From Paraphysomonas bandaiensis (Eukaryota > Chrysophyceae), in NCBI GenBank assembly GCA_965644295.1, contig CBFFRP010000164.1:62001-126000 (forward strand): a stretch of 64,000 nt of DNA, read 5' to 3'. Positions 1 through 12,751 of this stretch are shown here, piece after piece (position 1 is the stretch's first letter; each line of letters opens with the position of its first letter). The notes under the pieces are model-generated. The model was not told the origin of the DNA. It did not search any database and saw nothing but the letters and a program-made list of their open reading frames with translations. Both the position numbers and the translations under genes were made by a program.

Positions 1-397
1 GGTTAATGATATACGATATACACACATGATTGATACATCGCATCACTTAACTATGAGAATACACGCATAAGTTAATGATCTTCTAACATCAATCAGTATA
101 GCACGAATCACAAGCTCTTCTATGAACCATTTCAATGATGTTGTATGTCACTATCATCAAACTTCAATGCTCATCATCTGATATATCAGTGGATCCAATG
201 GATAATCATACACATGCTTTGGATATATTGTTTCAGTAGTTTGACCACACTGATACACCCTTCTTCATATTATGTTGTTGTTACTGAGATATTTCTACTT
301 ACTATATTCCAATATTATAACATGAACAGCAAGTTGATATGATATGGAGTGGAGTCATAGACGGCCTCTGGAATAGACGAGACAATCTTTCGAAACA

Positions 398-612
398 CTA
401 TATCATTGTAATATATCTCTTTTCTTCATAGAGTGGCGTTTGACACTCAGCCCTTACTCCAATTGTTGATACCGCTTTATTCTTTTGTTGTGTAGATTCA
501 TGCGCCTCAGTTGAGATATTGTCTTTGCTTACTCCGATTGTTGATGCAGCTTTATTCTTTTGTTGTGTAGATTCATGCGCCTCAGTTGAGATATTGTCTT
601 TGCTTACTGCCG
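398..612 (-). repeat. 75-bp tandem repeat, open on the minus strand (possible 3' exon)
   Basis: A 75-bp unit starting near 453 is followed by a near-identical unit at 528 and the start of a third at 603. Because 75 is a multiple of three, the minus strand stays open across the copies and reads as a 25-residue repeat rich in Thr, Ser, Gln and Lys (core STEAHESTQQKNK), ending at a TAG at 398-400. There is no ATG at its upstream end, so it would have to be the last exon of a spliced gene. It could equally be a minisatellite that happens to be open. The rest of 1-1387 shows nothing else I can support. Confidence 0.4.
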
Positions 613-1387
613 TTGTATAAATATTTTCTTTATATAGTCACCTCCTTTACCGATACGATCAAAAACTCAATTTGGAATTGGTAAAGCAACCTCACCAATA
701 TGAGAGTGGTACATGTGTTAAGAGAATAGTTTCATCGTGCCACCGTAGTGCCTCCTTTTCTTCGTGAATAAACGTTTTGGTGTCGACATTTCAGTGGTAT
801 TAAATGATAGTACCGTTAGTATATAATGATATATAGTAACGTTTCACTCCTTTACATTTGTGCAGTGTTGCTGCATGTTCTTATTGCATTTTTGATTTTT
901 TAGTGTTCCTAATATATCTCTATAAAGAGTGATTCAACGCGGTCCAAAGATAGTTTTGAAAATAGAAAGGTCGAAATGACTAACTTCGTCGAAGTATCTA
1001 CTATCCATTATCCGTAGTTTTCGTAATTGCTGAATGAACGACCTGATTTAGGCTGCGCGGGTGTAACCTTACTGCTACAACCTCACCGTTCTGTAATACG
1101 TAGCAATACATGAGGACACTTAGTGCATGTTTAAACCAAAATAGGCTAGTTTGAATGTTTGAATCCTTAACCCTTTACTATTTTGGCAAGATCGAGTCCA
1201 TAATATATAGTAGCCCTAGGGAGCAAGTCCTTCATACATTTATACATATTGACTCGGTTTAATATTGAAAAAGAACACCATTATCCACATACTTTTGATA
1301 CATAAATTATCTTAAGAATTTCAGAACTGACAGCAATAACACCGGTGTAAAGCGGTCAGCTCTCTTACACAAAAACTCCACAAACTC

Positions 1388-4172
1388 TTACTTTTTACCT
1401 TTACCTTTCTTGTCATCCTCGTTAGCACCGTCCTTTTGCATGCTTTCAATTTTCTTTATCCTGTCGTCCAGACCCGTCACAGCCAGCATGAAGGAAGTGA
1501 ATACTGCCTTATCGTCCTGGTATGTCACCGCTTGAAGAGCTAAGTTCTCAATAAACTCCATCGTGGTTAACGGTCTTGCCTTAATCATTGCCACGCGTCG
1601 ATTAGAAACTATCGTGCGCACGGTTCTCGCAATAGCACCAGCACTATACCCTTCCGATATATGAGCAAGCGAGGACAGATCGATCTTATCTACGCAAGAT
1701 TGTACCAGTTCAGTAATTTGTTGAGGTGTCGGTGGTGGTTGAGGTTTTGTAGCACTGTCAACAGCAGCAAGACGTTCTGCTTGTTTCTTACACCCAATAC
1801 GGATCTGTTCATCGATGTAGTGTCGCCATACAAGTACACGGGACGAGTAGTCTGGATAAGGGAAAAATAGAAAGCGATCAAAGAAATTCTTCAAATCTTT
1901 GACATCACCATTCTCTGGGCTTTTCGATGTTCCAATTATTATTACACGGTGGTGAGTCTCTAACGCTTGATTTTTATACAATAGCAGATCCTTTTTGAAC
2001 CTTGCCGGACCATCCTTATCTCCTTTAGATTTCTTACCACCACCTGTGAAGAACTGCTCACATTGATCCATGTACACAATCACCGGCTGGAAACTAGGAT
2101 CTCGGGCTACAGTCATTACCAAGTGAACCAGCTTAGTCGGCCCAGATTTACCCGGGAACAACCCGCGAAGTTTATCCGGTGTGAGGTGAATGAGCAAACC
2201 TCCCAGTTCATTTGCAACAGCTTCGACCATAAGAGTTTTACCTGATCCAGATGGTCCGAAAAGCATAATCGTTTTGATGTTATTCTCCTCTCTCATTTTA
2301 GCTTTGATATCTGGCGAACCATTGGGAAGAATGCAATACTCAGTAATTGTCTGGCGTATCTGTGCGATAGAGGGGTCCTGAATAGTTACTGTACTTTGAT
2401 CTTTGCGCTCAGCATTATGGTGCATGCTACCGAGGTAATTGAAATCGCCCACCATGTCTTGCACTTTTTTATTTTTGGTTCGTACGACAAGCTTGTTCTC
2501 AATCAATATCGCTAACATCTGATCCGGATCTAAGCCTTTCAGCTCAGATATTTTCTCACCTGGAAGAGGTTTTTTCTTCTTCCCTTTATCCTTCTTTCCT
2601 TTTTTGCCTTTACCCTTTTTACCTTTACCTTTCTTTCCCTTGCCACCTTTTCCTGGTGCAATTTGCATTCGGATCTTTTTCAGGTTCATGACTAACATGT
2701 CGTCCACCTGTCGACGTATCTCCTCGAAAACTCCAGGCCGAACTACATTTTTGGCAAGCTCGACATCGTGTCGTTGTTGAAAGTTCTCCGTTTCGTCACG
2801 GTTATCCCAAACTTCTTCGAACTCCTGCACGAGGTCATACATGGCTGCAGTTAGCTCTGTTTTCCCTTGTAGTTTCGGCATTTCACGGGGCTTTTCCTCC
2901 TTCGCACCCTTCTTGCCTCCCTTCGCATCTTTCTTATCCTTCTTATCAGCCTTTTTTTCCGGTTTCTTTGATGCTTTGGCATCAGCGACTTCATCTTCAG
3001 ATGCTTGCACCACTTTGGTAGCGTAAAACCCTTCTAAGTCCTCAGGAAACTTCTCTTGAGCGATCTCATCTGTAACCCACAATGTTCGCTCCTCCCGAAG
3101 ATTTTCACGCTTATCCGGCCCTTCCTCATCCATAATCACATCTTTCAGATCTTCAAGAGCTTTAAAATACAAATCTTTGTTTTCCTTCTGTTCCTGCTTC
3201 CGCTTCGTATATGCCATCTTCATCTCACTTTCGAGGCTCTCAACATTGTCCTTCCTTGGTCGCATGCCGACGAAAACAAGCTCATTTTCGCGTTCCAGAG
3301 CCGCCGCTTGTCTGCTTTGGTACCCGCGGAACATACGCTGAATATTGGTAGCAGCGATATCGCCATCCATCTCCACTTGAGCGGAGGCTTCGTACATACG
3401 GTTTTGTCTTTCCTTGTCGCGGACGTCTCGAACTAGCCGGGCACGTTCCTGACCCTGTCGCCCCCTTTCATTGCGTTGAATGATCTCAATAGCCTTTTCT
3501 AATGTCATATCCTCGCTAGGTAGCGCAGCTGTGAAATGGTCTTCCAAATAAAAGTTGTCGTTGTTCAGTTTTAAACGCATGTAACCCAACACGAGTCGGT
3601 CCCTCTGCTCAAGCTGTTTAGCATTATCTTCTCGAAAATATTTTGGCACTGGAATCTCTAGGGTATCAGGGGAAAGCTTCAAATCAACCAATATGTCGTC
3701 CAAATGAACATACTCCCAAGGAAATGCCTCCTCCGGACCACTAGGCATCCGGGTTTGAGAGTTCGGAGGATTCCAAATAACAAGGTCGTGTTTTAGTTCG
3801 ATAATCCGACGAATTACCAATTCTAGCATGTTTTTAACATGTAAACGTTTCTGAGGGTGTATCATACAGTCATAACACGTTTCTAAGCGGCGAAATATTT
3901 GAAGGTACTTGATATACAAGCATGCAAAGTGTTGAAATGCTTGAAATATGGTAACATCACGTGGTTCCTTCATATATACAGAGTCAATAAAGCAAAAAAT
4001 AAGTCAGTTTTCCTACCTGTTTACGCCCATCCTCGTCATCATCTTCATCTATTCCTTCTACATGAAGTTGTTCGTTGAGGTCAGCCATGGCATCTTGCCA
4101 CATAATATCGTAAGACCTGCAAGAGAGTTATTGACACACCTCATCTCTATAAGACACTTACGCATTCGCCAT
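1388..4172 (-). CDS. DRC11: Dynein regulatory complex subunit 11 (IQ and AAA domain protein, IQCA1-like)
   Basis: This is a subunit of the nexin-dynein regulatory complex, which links outer doublets in motile cilia. Three exons: 4172-4162 (ATG GCG AAT GC), 4116-4017 and 3967-1388, with introns of 45 and 49 nt; the phases join cleanly to give 896 residues. The N-terminus MANASYDIMWQDAM matches the start expected for IQCA1 proteins and settles the start codon. An IQ motif (IQRMFRGYQSRQ) lies near residue 240. Long Lys/Glu-rich stretches follow. A single AAA ATPase domain has Walker A GPSGSGKT near residue 610 and a Walker B-like VIVYMDQ near 667. The Lys-rich tail is typical of the family. The second Walker B acidic residue is replaced (DQ rather than DE), so hydrolysis may be weak; this is inference. 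Confidence 0.93.
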
Positions 4173-5854
4173 AATGATTATAAGCTGATGATATCAGATG
4201 CTATTGACAGGTTTCACAGTATAAAACAACGCAACAATATCAGTGCGGTGTGTATGTATGTATATAATAATGACAGTGAAGTTACAGTGTTATGTGTATG
4301 GAATTGTACTGTCATGTGACTGTACACATCACTGCATATACATACATACATACACACACCTCTCTATACATACACTATAAACATACGACGAGCAGTTTCA
4401 AAAATCATGTCCGGTAACTACGACATATATACTCACCGTATACGGCTATGTATTACACCGCATATTGTACACCTGGACATGGTATCTGTATCTCATTGGT
4501 ATGCTATGTTTACCAATTCTGTATTTTCATTGGGTAGATTTCTTTATTGGTGTGCTCTATTAACCTATTCTGTGTTTTCATTGGCTATTCAGCTAACTGA
4601 AGTCATATGAGATGGCATATATACATGTATGTATATTACATTAATAATAATCTTTGAAGATGCTGTCTTGATAATGATGGTGATATCAATAATGTAGTGG
4701 CCCTTATCCAAGAGAGAGTATCCTCCTATATTGAGGACATATCATTATATGAGGGAACACTATTACAGATCATATTCAGTGTGAGATACATGTTATTCAA
4801 GGGAAGACTTGTTCCGGCCTGGTAAACGCGTGAATATATTCAATTTGAAGACCAAGGCATATGTTCCAATTGAATTGAAGATAATGATTGCCTTATGAAC
4901 ATTGGAGCATGTTTGCGACTCTGATACAGCAAGTGAACTCTTGGATATACCTCGTTCATCATATAGCCTGCTTGGCATCTCTTGCACAGTAGATTCAGTT
5001 GTTCGAAAATAGCAGCACAGGTTAGGGAATCAAATTGGTTCCAAGGTTTGCTAGTTCAACGAAAATAACGTGTCTATTCCTATGCATAGAGAACTGTTGT
5101 AATCATATTCTATTAACATTCATCGATTCACGTATACCCCTTAACGCGTGAATACAACAAGATAATATTCTGAAATATCAATTGACTAAATGATTACCAC
5201 ACTATATATGATACACTAACGTATGACTGGTCCCAATGCTCTAATTAACCGTGTCTTGCTATTACAGTATTAGGCTATATTCCTCATGTGAAGTATATAT
5301 GTAATTGAGCACTAAGACTGGCTATAAATCTTATTTTTAGTAGTAACCGTCATAACATTTAATAAGCAATTACTCTAACGTTCTCCATATTTCTTTTCAG
5401 AGTATAAAATCAATACCAATAGATAAATTGCTTAAAAACTAATTACCAAATAAAGGCTGGGTAAAATTCTAAACGATTTCTTCAACAGCCTCAATAAAGG
5501 CTTCAGCACTTGCAAAGTATTGAGTATCGCTATTCCTCAGCAAATCGGACTTGCACCTCTTCGTGGTGTTCTGGGAGAGAAATTTCTCGGGAAAACGTAC
5601 GTCATATGTGAGTGAATCAGTCGCCCTAATCTACGTTTTAAATTACTATTCGAATTCGTTGAAAATGCCATATATAGTAGTAAGATAAATAAATATAGAA
5701 GTATATAAATATATACACATCATTATTTAACAACCTGTCACAAATGACATTAATTGAACATTAAAATATTTACTTCTAGGTTTTAGTTTAACGCGCAGGT
5801 ACTACTATTGAAACTTTATAAGTTTTATGCATCGTAACTTGCTATTCTGACGAA
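4173..5854. other. Intergenic, no supported gene
   Basis: AT-rich DNA with a CATA/CA microsatellite near 4330-4370. Open frames here are short and show no splice-linked coding pattern. A fragment of the dispersed repeat annotated at 46.3 kb lies at about 5527-5605. Confidence 0.5.
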
Positions 5855-7378
5855 CTAATGTATATTCGGTGGAGCTATTGCAACCTTTTCAGAAACACAG
5901 AGCGCTATTTTCGTCGGGTCATTGGGATCTGGTTTGACAAAACTAGCGAGCTTTTTCTCTCGTTGAAGTTGATCGTATGATAACGTTCTTTTAGATACTC
6001 TGGGACTTAAATATTCCTTGTTGCCACATCTAGGTGCATGTGGGGTTGGAAGCCTAGCTGTCACATTCGATCCTCTTGACATTGCATGCCGACTTCCCAC
6101 GCGACTGGATGCTATTGGAGAAGGGATTGGTTGTTTTGCGTCAGTCATCTCCACAGCACTCGATTCGTCAAAAGGCCAATTGTTAGTACTCACTCCGGGA
6201 GCTGGAGAGGATGCTACAATCAAATCGTTTTTTGGTGTGTGCGGCTGTGCCCATGTGTCAACGGGGCTAGCTTGCTGTATCCGTTGCAATACATCTTCTT
6301 CATCATGATTGCATACCTAATGTAAAGAAGAATAAGGTAAAGCAACAAAAGATTCATATGTACTTACTGGTACAATAAGATTTGACCCATCTGATTCTTT
6401 CATACGAACGAAGTGCATATCAGCACTGATTCCAGAGCGCTCAAGTGACGATTTGTTGAACACTACACCTGGACTACGAGGACGAACCTCACCTGCTGAG
6501 TGCGTGCGCCTTTTATTGCGATCCACTGGGGTGGCTGGCAAATTTCGAGCACTAGAGTGACTGGCGGCGGCAAATGAATAAGATGACTTCGGTTGTTTAT
6601 ATGAAGGCGGGGTGGACGAATTGCGAGGTGTCTTTTCATAGTCCTTGCTACGAATTCCGTAAAATTCATTCAAATCTCTCTTCGATTTGGTCTCCATGAA
6701 TGATGAAGGTCTGGACATGTATTAGAGCTTTCACTGTATACTACTGTACTATACCTAGTAGTGGGACCAACCGCACTGTACGTTTTCGGCTTCCAGAAAT
6801 CTCCCAGATCATACGTGCCAGGACTCACCAAAACTTTGTTAGATTGTTGGCTTATCTGAAAAAGAAACATAAGATAAAAGCAACAACGGCTTAAAGAGAC
6901 CAACCTTTTTTTTAACTTCGGGATCACACCTCTCCAACGGCCTAGTATAAATTTGTGCGCGAAGATAAGGTAATATTTTTCGTTGTCTTCCGAAATATTT
7001 TTGTCCCTTCTCAAAGAATTGCGGATATTGATTCGGCTTCACAGGTCCGCGTTCATTAACAGGTTTAGGAGAAACTAGACGACTCTGTAAATCAAACCTC
7101 TTCCCCTTATTCTTCCAGTGAAGTTCCTGCTCTTTAGCATATGCTTCGTACTCATGACTTTGAGATGTATTCGCGAGAGATGGGTTATAAATAGGCTCTT
7201 CCCAAAATGTTTTCTTAAATACAGGGTACTGCTTTTTCTCGGGAATAAGGCTACTCCTTGTTATATACGATGGAGCTCGAGAAAAATCCGCCTCACTTGA
7301 ACCTAGCGATATATTTTGTAATTCCGGATCAAGTTTGAACAGAGTTCCTGATGATTTCTTAGGACAAGTGGACTCCAT
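5855..7378 (-). CDS. Unrecognised basic protein, possibly cytoskeletal, four exons
   Basis: Exons 7378-6905, 6855-6755, 6710-6368 and 6316-5855 are joined by introns of 49, 43 and 51 nt with GT-AG ends and matching phases, giving 459 residues. The protein is basic, without membrane segments or a signal peptide. Its N-terminal half has many Tyr/Pro/Phe-rich short motifs (for example QYPQFFEKGQKYFGRQ and GTYDLGDFWKPKTYS), the style of microtubule-associated ciliary proteins. The C-terminal half is Ser/Pro/Arg-rich and probably disordered. I do not recognise the family. A ciliary role is only suggested by style and by the DRC11 gene on the same strand downstream. Confidence 0.72.
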
Positions 7379-8087
7379 ATCTCAAAATAAGACTACTGAA
7401 TACTCGAAAACAGATCAATTAATGCAATAAACAACAACTAGAAAGGGTCCACAAACTAGAGAGCATACGTTTAATATTCCAAATACGCTCTGTTACAATA
7501 TCACTCCTTTCTTCTTATGATAACTTCAAGTAAAGCACATCGCCCTATCAAAAGCAGACAATACTGTCCCTTCTATTACTTTGTATTGAATAAAATAGGT
7601 CAGATCTAACAAGTATGACAAAGTATATATTCAATGAAGTTATTGATACTATTCAATCATATATTAATGCATACATGTATGGGCTGCAGGAGTATGTGAG
7701 TATATTAATAGCAGGGAAACCAATCAAACAGAAGACCATCACACAGCAGTTAGCGATGTATGTAACGTACCTCACTGTACTGTATGCGAGTTATACAACG
7801 TAGTACAGAAACATACGGCAGTATACAACTGTATATTGCTCCATATGTAGACTATGATACAGAGTCCATAGCTATGCCTACAAACGGGCCGGATGTGCTG
7901 TGGAGGTGTGTTGTAATTCCACTGCAGTCACACGTACCTGTTAATCTACATATCATTCAGGTTACTACACAACTCCAACACTATCAAGCCACTAAAAACC
8001 TGTCTAAGGTCTTAAGTTTCCGGATAAGTCTTTTACTTGTCGAGAGATATCTAAGGATTCGAAATAGGAGTGTTAATCTAAATTAAG

Positions 8088-8730
8088 ATGTCAAAACTAA
8101 ACGAGTTGCTTGTGAGTGTGCAGGTTAGTATACACCTTATAAGTGTAATTATATGATCTCATATTGATGAAAACACTTCATTTATTTTATGGTTGATTGT
8201 ATCGCACAGAAATTTTGCACTTCTGATGATTTCGAGGCTGAATTCGAAGCGTTTGCGAAGGAACACAGGTACCACATGAATTATTATTATAAAATAGGGA
8301 ATAGTAATCATGAAACTATGATTAGTGATACCTTCGCATCAGCAGTGGACTACAAATGTGATGGGGGTGAGCATCCTGTTGAATTCTTCGATGTATATAG
8401 GGATTATTTGTCCCGCTTCGAAGGACGAATTGAGGGTTTCATTATTGATGTAAGCGTGTAGACTGAGATGTTGCCATGCGAATATATAATATTTGTATAT
8501 TAGTTGGGATATAGCCCGAAAGACTTTTATACGGAATGCAAAGATATTCTTGAAGAGGAAGACGTGTTCGGGGATTTAAGGTGGTTTGTAGAAAAGCTAC
8601 TGGCGGTTAGTATTTTACTCCCATATATTTTTGTGCATTGTAATGCTGATGTTTTCAGGTCAGTGAATATGAGCAGTTTTTTGCGTTGATGCAATCTGAA
8701 ATGCATAAGTACCAGCCTTCTAGAAAATAA
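8088..8730 (+). CDS. BART-domain protein (ARL2BP/CFAP36-like)
   Basis: Four exons, 8088-8123, 8210-8449, 8504-8605 and 8659-8730, with introns of 86, 54 and 53 nt, encode 149 residues. The order of motifs fits the BART fold that binds ARL2/ARL3 GTPases: a start of SDDFEAEFEAFAKEH, then FFDVYRDYLSRFEGRIEGFI, then YSPKDFYTEC, and a final SEYEQFFALMQSEMHKY. In the families that carry this domain (ARL2BP, CFAP36) the role is in ciliary or mitochondrial ARL signalling. The protein is only a single BART domain, shorter than CFAP36. A poorly conserved loop between the first and second motifs could contain an unrecognised tiny intron. Confidence 0.78.
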
Positions 8731-9348
8731 GCATCATTCCGTGTTAAATACTATTTCAATTGCGAATGATGGACTGTGTAGTTTTCTAATATATGATAAT
8801 AAGCACATAAGCACGATATCTGAACTTGAGGATCTGATTGTTTCAACATCTATTTAGTAGTATATTTTAGATGCTGTGCATATAGAAGCACTGTCTATAA
8901 TCTATAAGATAAATATAACTCGGCACATTGTAGCCAACGCACACATTACAAGGTTTCGTTTTCAGTTTCCTATTTCTTATACAACCATTTACCATAAAAC
9001 CTAGGTTTCGAGTTTTGACAAAGTGAAAGCTGCAAACCTCGATATTATGGAGCATACATTCGGAATTTATGGCTAGGTTTTCAATTTGCTTGGTGAGGTA
9101 GTTTGTTCAAGAATTCTGCCTGGGTTGGAAAATGTATATAACGTCTAACGCATATCCTTTTTTTGTTTGGCATATCTACTTCTTTTGTTTGATGTTGATA
9201 AAGATCGAACTCTACAATTTAGTGTCGATATAATAAATGGGTGTATAGGAGTGCCTTAGCTAATATTTCTGATTAAATTACAAAGACTTATATCATCTTT
9301 AAGAAGCTTGCTCACCTTTAGTACGATGATTAGGTCATATAGAGAGGA

Positions 9349-9390
9349 AGTACACAATCAATCAATAGAGTACACAATCAATCAATAGAG
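9349..9390. repeat. 20-bp tandem duplication
   Basis: AGTACACAATCAATCAATAG occurs twice in a row just beyond the stop codon of the minus-strand SPFH gene. It is probably a replication slippage product in the 3' region. Confidence 0.7.
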
Positions 9391-9403
9391 TATAAAGTTT
9401 TTA

Positions 9404-10426
9404 TTAAAACAAATCCACAATCACATTCGATCTGCTCATATTTCGAAAAACAGTCTTGTTAGCATTGTTATCGATGAGTGCTAAAACATCGATGAGTTCA
9501 TTCACATTCTCGTTAGATATTTCTAGCAGTTGAATTACATGCTTGATTCCTTCACTTCTGGCAGACATGGCTATCTTTTCATATTCATAGTTCGCCGTCA
9601 TCATGAGTGCTTTACTTTTTGATAACGAGTTTTGAACTAGTTGCTCTGCCTCTGCTTGAATAGTCGATACGATTTGTTTAGTGTCGGCGAAGACCACATT
9701 GACTTTTTGTTGATTATACTGTATCTCGTTCGTTTGTAATGCAATCGCTGATTTCAAACTGTTTTCAATAATATTATCTGGAAAAGTTATATTTATAATT
9801 TTAAAATATTGAGGATCCGCAACAACATGGACTTGGTGCAACAGATCAGTGTATACTCCTTGAGCAAGTACAGATTCTATAAAAGTTCGATTTCCAAGAA
9901 AATCAGAGACAGCGAACCCCCCAGCAATATTCTTAACTGTTTTCTTTGAATTGCTCTGAATTCTGCTATCATAACTGTAAGAGAACTTGTTATATATATC
10001 GTAGACATGCTTTGCTGGGAGATGGTAGAAAAACTGGATTTCAATATTAAAAGCTACTCCAGAGTCCGAGAAAACTACTGAATTCATATGTACTTTCTGC
10101 ATTGTCGAAGGAAAATATACCAAACCAATAATAGGAGACAGTAAGTATACACCTTGAGATAAAACAGGTCTCTGGTACACTGTACCAAGGCGATTTCTTT
10201 CCAGCGCATACTCATCATAAGGAACGAAATGAAGCGACCACAGCATGCATAATAATAACAAAACTATGATGCATATAATCAAAAGAGATATACATATCCC
10301 TTTCCCTGATAGCACAATGTAGTCCCCATCAAATGAAATGAAAGAGTCATTTCGTTGCACATCTTCATTTTCCTCAATTGAAGTGTATCGGTAATTAGGA
10401 CCCCGACCACTCCCTCCAAGTCGCAT
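9404..10426 (-). CDS. Membrane-anchored SPFH/band-7 domain protein A
   Basis: 340 residues, no introns. A cytosolic N-terminus of about 45 residues precedes one strongly hydrophobic segment (about residues 47-68), followed by a band-7/SPFH-type region: FVPYDEYALERNRLGTVYQRPVLSQGVYLLSP resembles the stomatin/prohibitin entry strand and is shared in pattern with the neighbouring protein. The C-terminal third is helical, rich in Gln/Ala/Glu, as in SPFH coiled coils. Proteins of this kind scaffold membrane microdomains. It is divergently arranged with a second SPFH gene, 417 bp apart, suggesting shared control and perhaps a hetero-oligomer. No close family assignment is possible. Confidence 0.72.
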   Translation of the reverse strand: MRLGGSGRGPNYRYTSIEENEDVQRNDSFISFDGDYIVLSGKGICISLLIICIIVLLLLCMLWSLHFVPYDEYALERNRLGTVYQRPVLSQGVYLLSPIIGLVYFPSTMQKVHMNSVVFSDSGVAFNIEIQFFYHLPAKHVYDIYNKFSYSYDSRIQSNSKKTVKNIAGGFAVSDFLGNRTFIESVLAQGVYTDLLHQVHVVADPQYFKIINITFPDNIIENSLKSAIALQTNEIQYNQQKVNVVFADTKQIVSTIQAEAEQLVQNSLSKSKALMMTANYEYEKIAMSARSEGIKHVIQLLEISNENVNELIDVLALIDNNANKTVFRNMSRSNVIVDLF

Positions 10427-10843
10427 TGCTAATACTGAATGATATATTATTTCCTAGACAGCATTTACTGTGTGTGTATGGAGCAGTCCATGGACTAACT
10501 ATATCTGATCTAGGACTATGAGACTACACTGTGATGTACTACTCCTGCTGTACATACATGTACCATACCGGGCATACAAAGATACGATACGTCAATATCC
10601 TAGCATAATACAGTACTATAATACAGTATAAGAATACACGAACGAGATAGAGCAGCAGTGCAGTACACACACAGCACGACAAGCAACAGGAGCAGGATAT
10701 GGTCATCATCACCATGCCTCTAGATATCAGTTCATACAGGAGGTCACCATACAGGATCGTTACTGTCAATACACAGACACGCTGGTCACACTTGACCTCA
10801 ATTCTTTTATACAACCGTTCATTGTGAACGAAACTGGGCGATT
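10427..10843. promoter_or_regulatory. Shared divergent intergenic region between two SPFH genes
   Basis: 417 bp separate the two start codons. It must contain both promoters. No core element can be named with confidence; the sequence is rich in TACA/TGTA palindromic words. Confidence 0.45.
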
Positions 10844-11731
10844 ATGCTGAGGATTAAGAAGGCACACTGCCTTTACTGCACAGGATGTACGATGGCTGCT
10901 ATATTATGTGTTGCATTGCTCACATGTGTGCGGTTCTCAAGTGTCGAGCAGGATGAGTATGCAGTAGTTTTAAATTCGTATACTATGCAGTTTCGTTCGG
11001 CTGTGTACTCACAAGGCTTTTATTTTTTAGTACCAGGTGATCGATTCATCAGATTCAAAAGGACTCTACAAAATGCAGAGTTAGGAGATATGGATTGTTT
11101 AACTAAAGATGAAGTTTTGGTAGATCTACATGTAGCTACGCAGTTTCAATACACCAAAGATGACTTAGTTCCTTTTGTGTTGAAGAAGTTCGGCACGGAC
11201 AGGAATTATAAGCATTTTTTGGCTGGTATAATGCGAAGTGTGATTCTTAACACATGTTTGGAATTCACAGCTCTAGAATATTATGAAAAACGTGCCATGG
11301 TCGACGCCGAAATGTTCGGTAATTTGATTCGAACAGTTAATTCTAACAGATTAGGGTGTACGATAGAGTACTTTCAGTTAGTGGACATTGACTATCCCAA
11401 GGACTATATGAAGGTGTTGCATGAAAAGCAAAATGTTAAACAAAATCTGATAACTGCAGAGAATCACCGAACTTCTGAAGTAATATCCGCCACAACTACG
11501 AAGATGGAAGCTCAGCGAACAGCGAACATAAATATGATCAACGCATATAATGCATATAATATGACCTTGTTTGATGCCAATGTGCAGAAGGACGCTATTA
11601 TGTCAATGTGGAGAAATCGGGGGCTTGCGTATAAAAATGTTATTAAAGATTTAGAGTTGAGCGTTCCTCAGTTCATCGAGTACTTGCAGTCCGATGTTGT
11701 TCGCACTTCCCAAGTTGTCACTTCTGTTTAG
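10844..11731 (+). CDS. Membrane-anchored SPFH/band-7 domain protein B
   Basis: 295 residues, intronless. A short basic N-terminus is followed by one membrane segment (about residues 15-31), then an extracytoplasmic SPFH-like domain. Its first strand SSVEQDEYAVVLNSYTM followed by SAVYSQGFYFLVPGDRFIRF parallels protein A (DEYAL...QGVYLLSP), so the two are paralogues or distant relatives. The helical region around residues 200-260 contains the EAQRTANINMINAYNAYN stretch, typical of the SPFH coiled-coil arm. The likely role is an oligomeric membrane scaffold. The partner transcribed in the opposite direction is probably functionally linked. Confidence 0.72.
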   Translation: MLRIKKAHCLYCTGCTMAAILCVALLTCVRFSSVEQDEYAVVLNSYTMQFRSAVYSQGFYFLVPGDRFIRFKRTLQNAELGDMDCLTKDEVLVDLHVATQFQYTKDDLVPFVLKKFGTDRNYKHFLAGIMRSVILNTCLEFTALEYYEKRAMVDAEMFGNLIRTVNSNRLGCTIEYFQLVDIDYPKDYMKVLHEKQNVKQNLITAENHRTSEVISATTTKMEAQRTANINMINAYNAYNMTLFDANVQKDAIMSMWRNRGLAYKNVIKDLELSVPQFIEYLQSDVVRTSQVVTSV

Positions 11732-12751
11732 TGTGTGGAGCGCATGATGTATATCTATACAGTCGAAATCATAGGATCAATGTGTTTATAAAATTTAGTT
11801 ATTAAGAGTTACATACTTGAATACTGCTATTAAATGAATTAGTTAATTTGATGTGTCATAAGACTAAAGTACTTAACGAATACCTTGGAATACATATTAT
11901 CTAATATCTTGGGATACACACATGATAGGAAGTTCATCATAGGCGAAGCACCAGGATGTGAATCATTTGTTTGTGTGAAAGACACAACTTAACAACCTAT
12001 ATCACTCTAACATGAGTCATGACGTTATGTTCACCTAAACTATTTTTTGTACGTGATATCCTGGTGTAGTATAATCGAATATTACTAATCACTTTTTCCA
12101 ACTAGTTATACTTTTATACTTCGCCGATTAGAAGGTGTAAACCATTGAAAGTCGTATCATCTATGAGGATATGTCGATTGCGAATAAATCATCGCTATCC
12201 AGTATTTGCCCTCAATATTAGTGCTCTTGTGCATTCACACATACGGGATCTCAATAACTTATATCCATTTCCATTGCATTATTCCAACTCCAGTGTATGG
12301 CTGCATAAGACACAATGGACATACATTGGACGAATCAACCATCAGTCGTATAAATGTCTGTATACAGTGTATTTAATCTTACGAGTATTCCCCACTTTTT
12401 TTTCGTCATTTGTTCCAAAAAGTGAGGAAAAACATGAGGAGTAGTGTGAGAAATACACACTTTTTAGGTAAAAAGTGAGTGATAAATCCGCATCCGTGTT
12501 GTATCTTGTCGATATGGCGGAATCGTTTTTTTTTATATATATAATCATACATATGAGCGATACGATGCATGTTGATACGTGTACATCAATCATGTAGAAG
12601 ACACATATATAACCTTCTCACTGATTGAAATGTCATTATAATCCATTGAGTGGTAGTGGCTGGATTGGATACTTGTAGATTAGTTACCTTGTATAAAGAG
12701 ACCATATTTAGACGCCAGCTCATGTACTAGATCTGCAGATACCTGTCTACA
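11732..12751. other. Intergenic, no supported gene
   Basis: About 1 kb of AT-rich DNA. Around 12380-12480 several copies of a short CACTTTTT/AAAAAGTG word alternate in both orientations, so a small hairpin-type repeat is likely, but no clean element ends can be defined. Confidence 0.4.

Noticed and set aside
4320-4380. CATA/CA-rich tract as a promoter element
   Set aside because: It is a simple microsatellite similar to others in the window.
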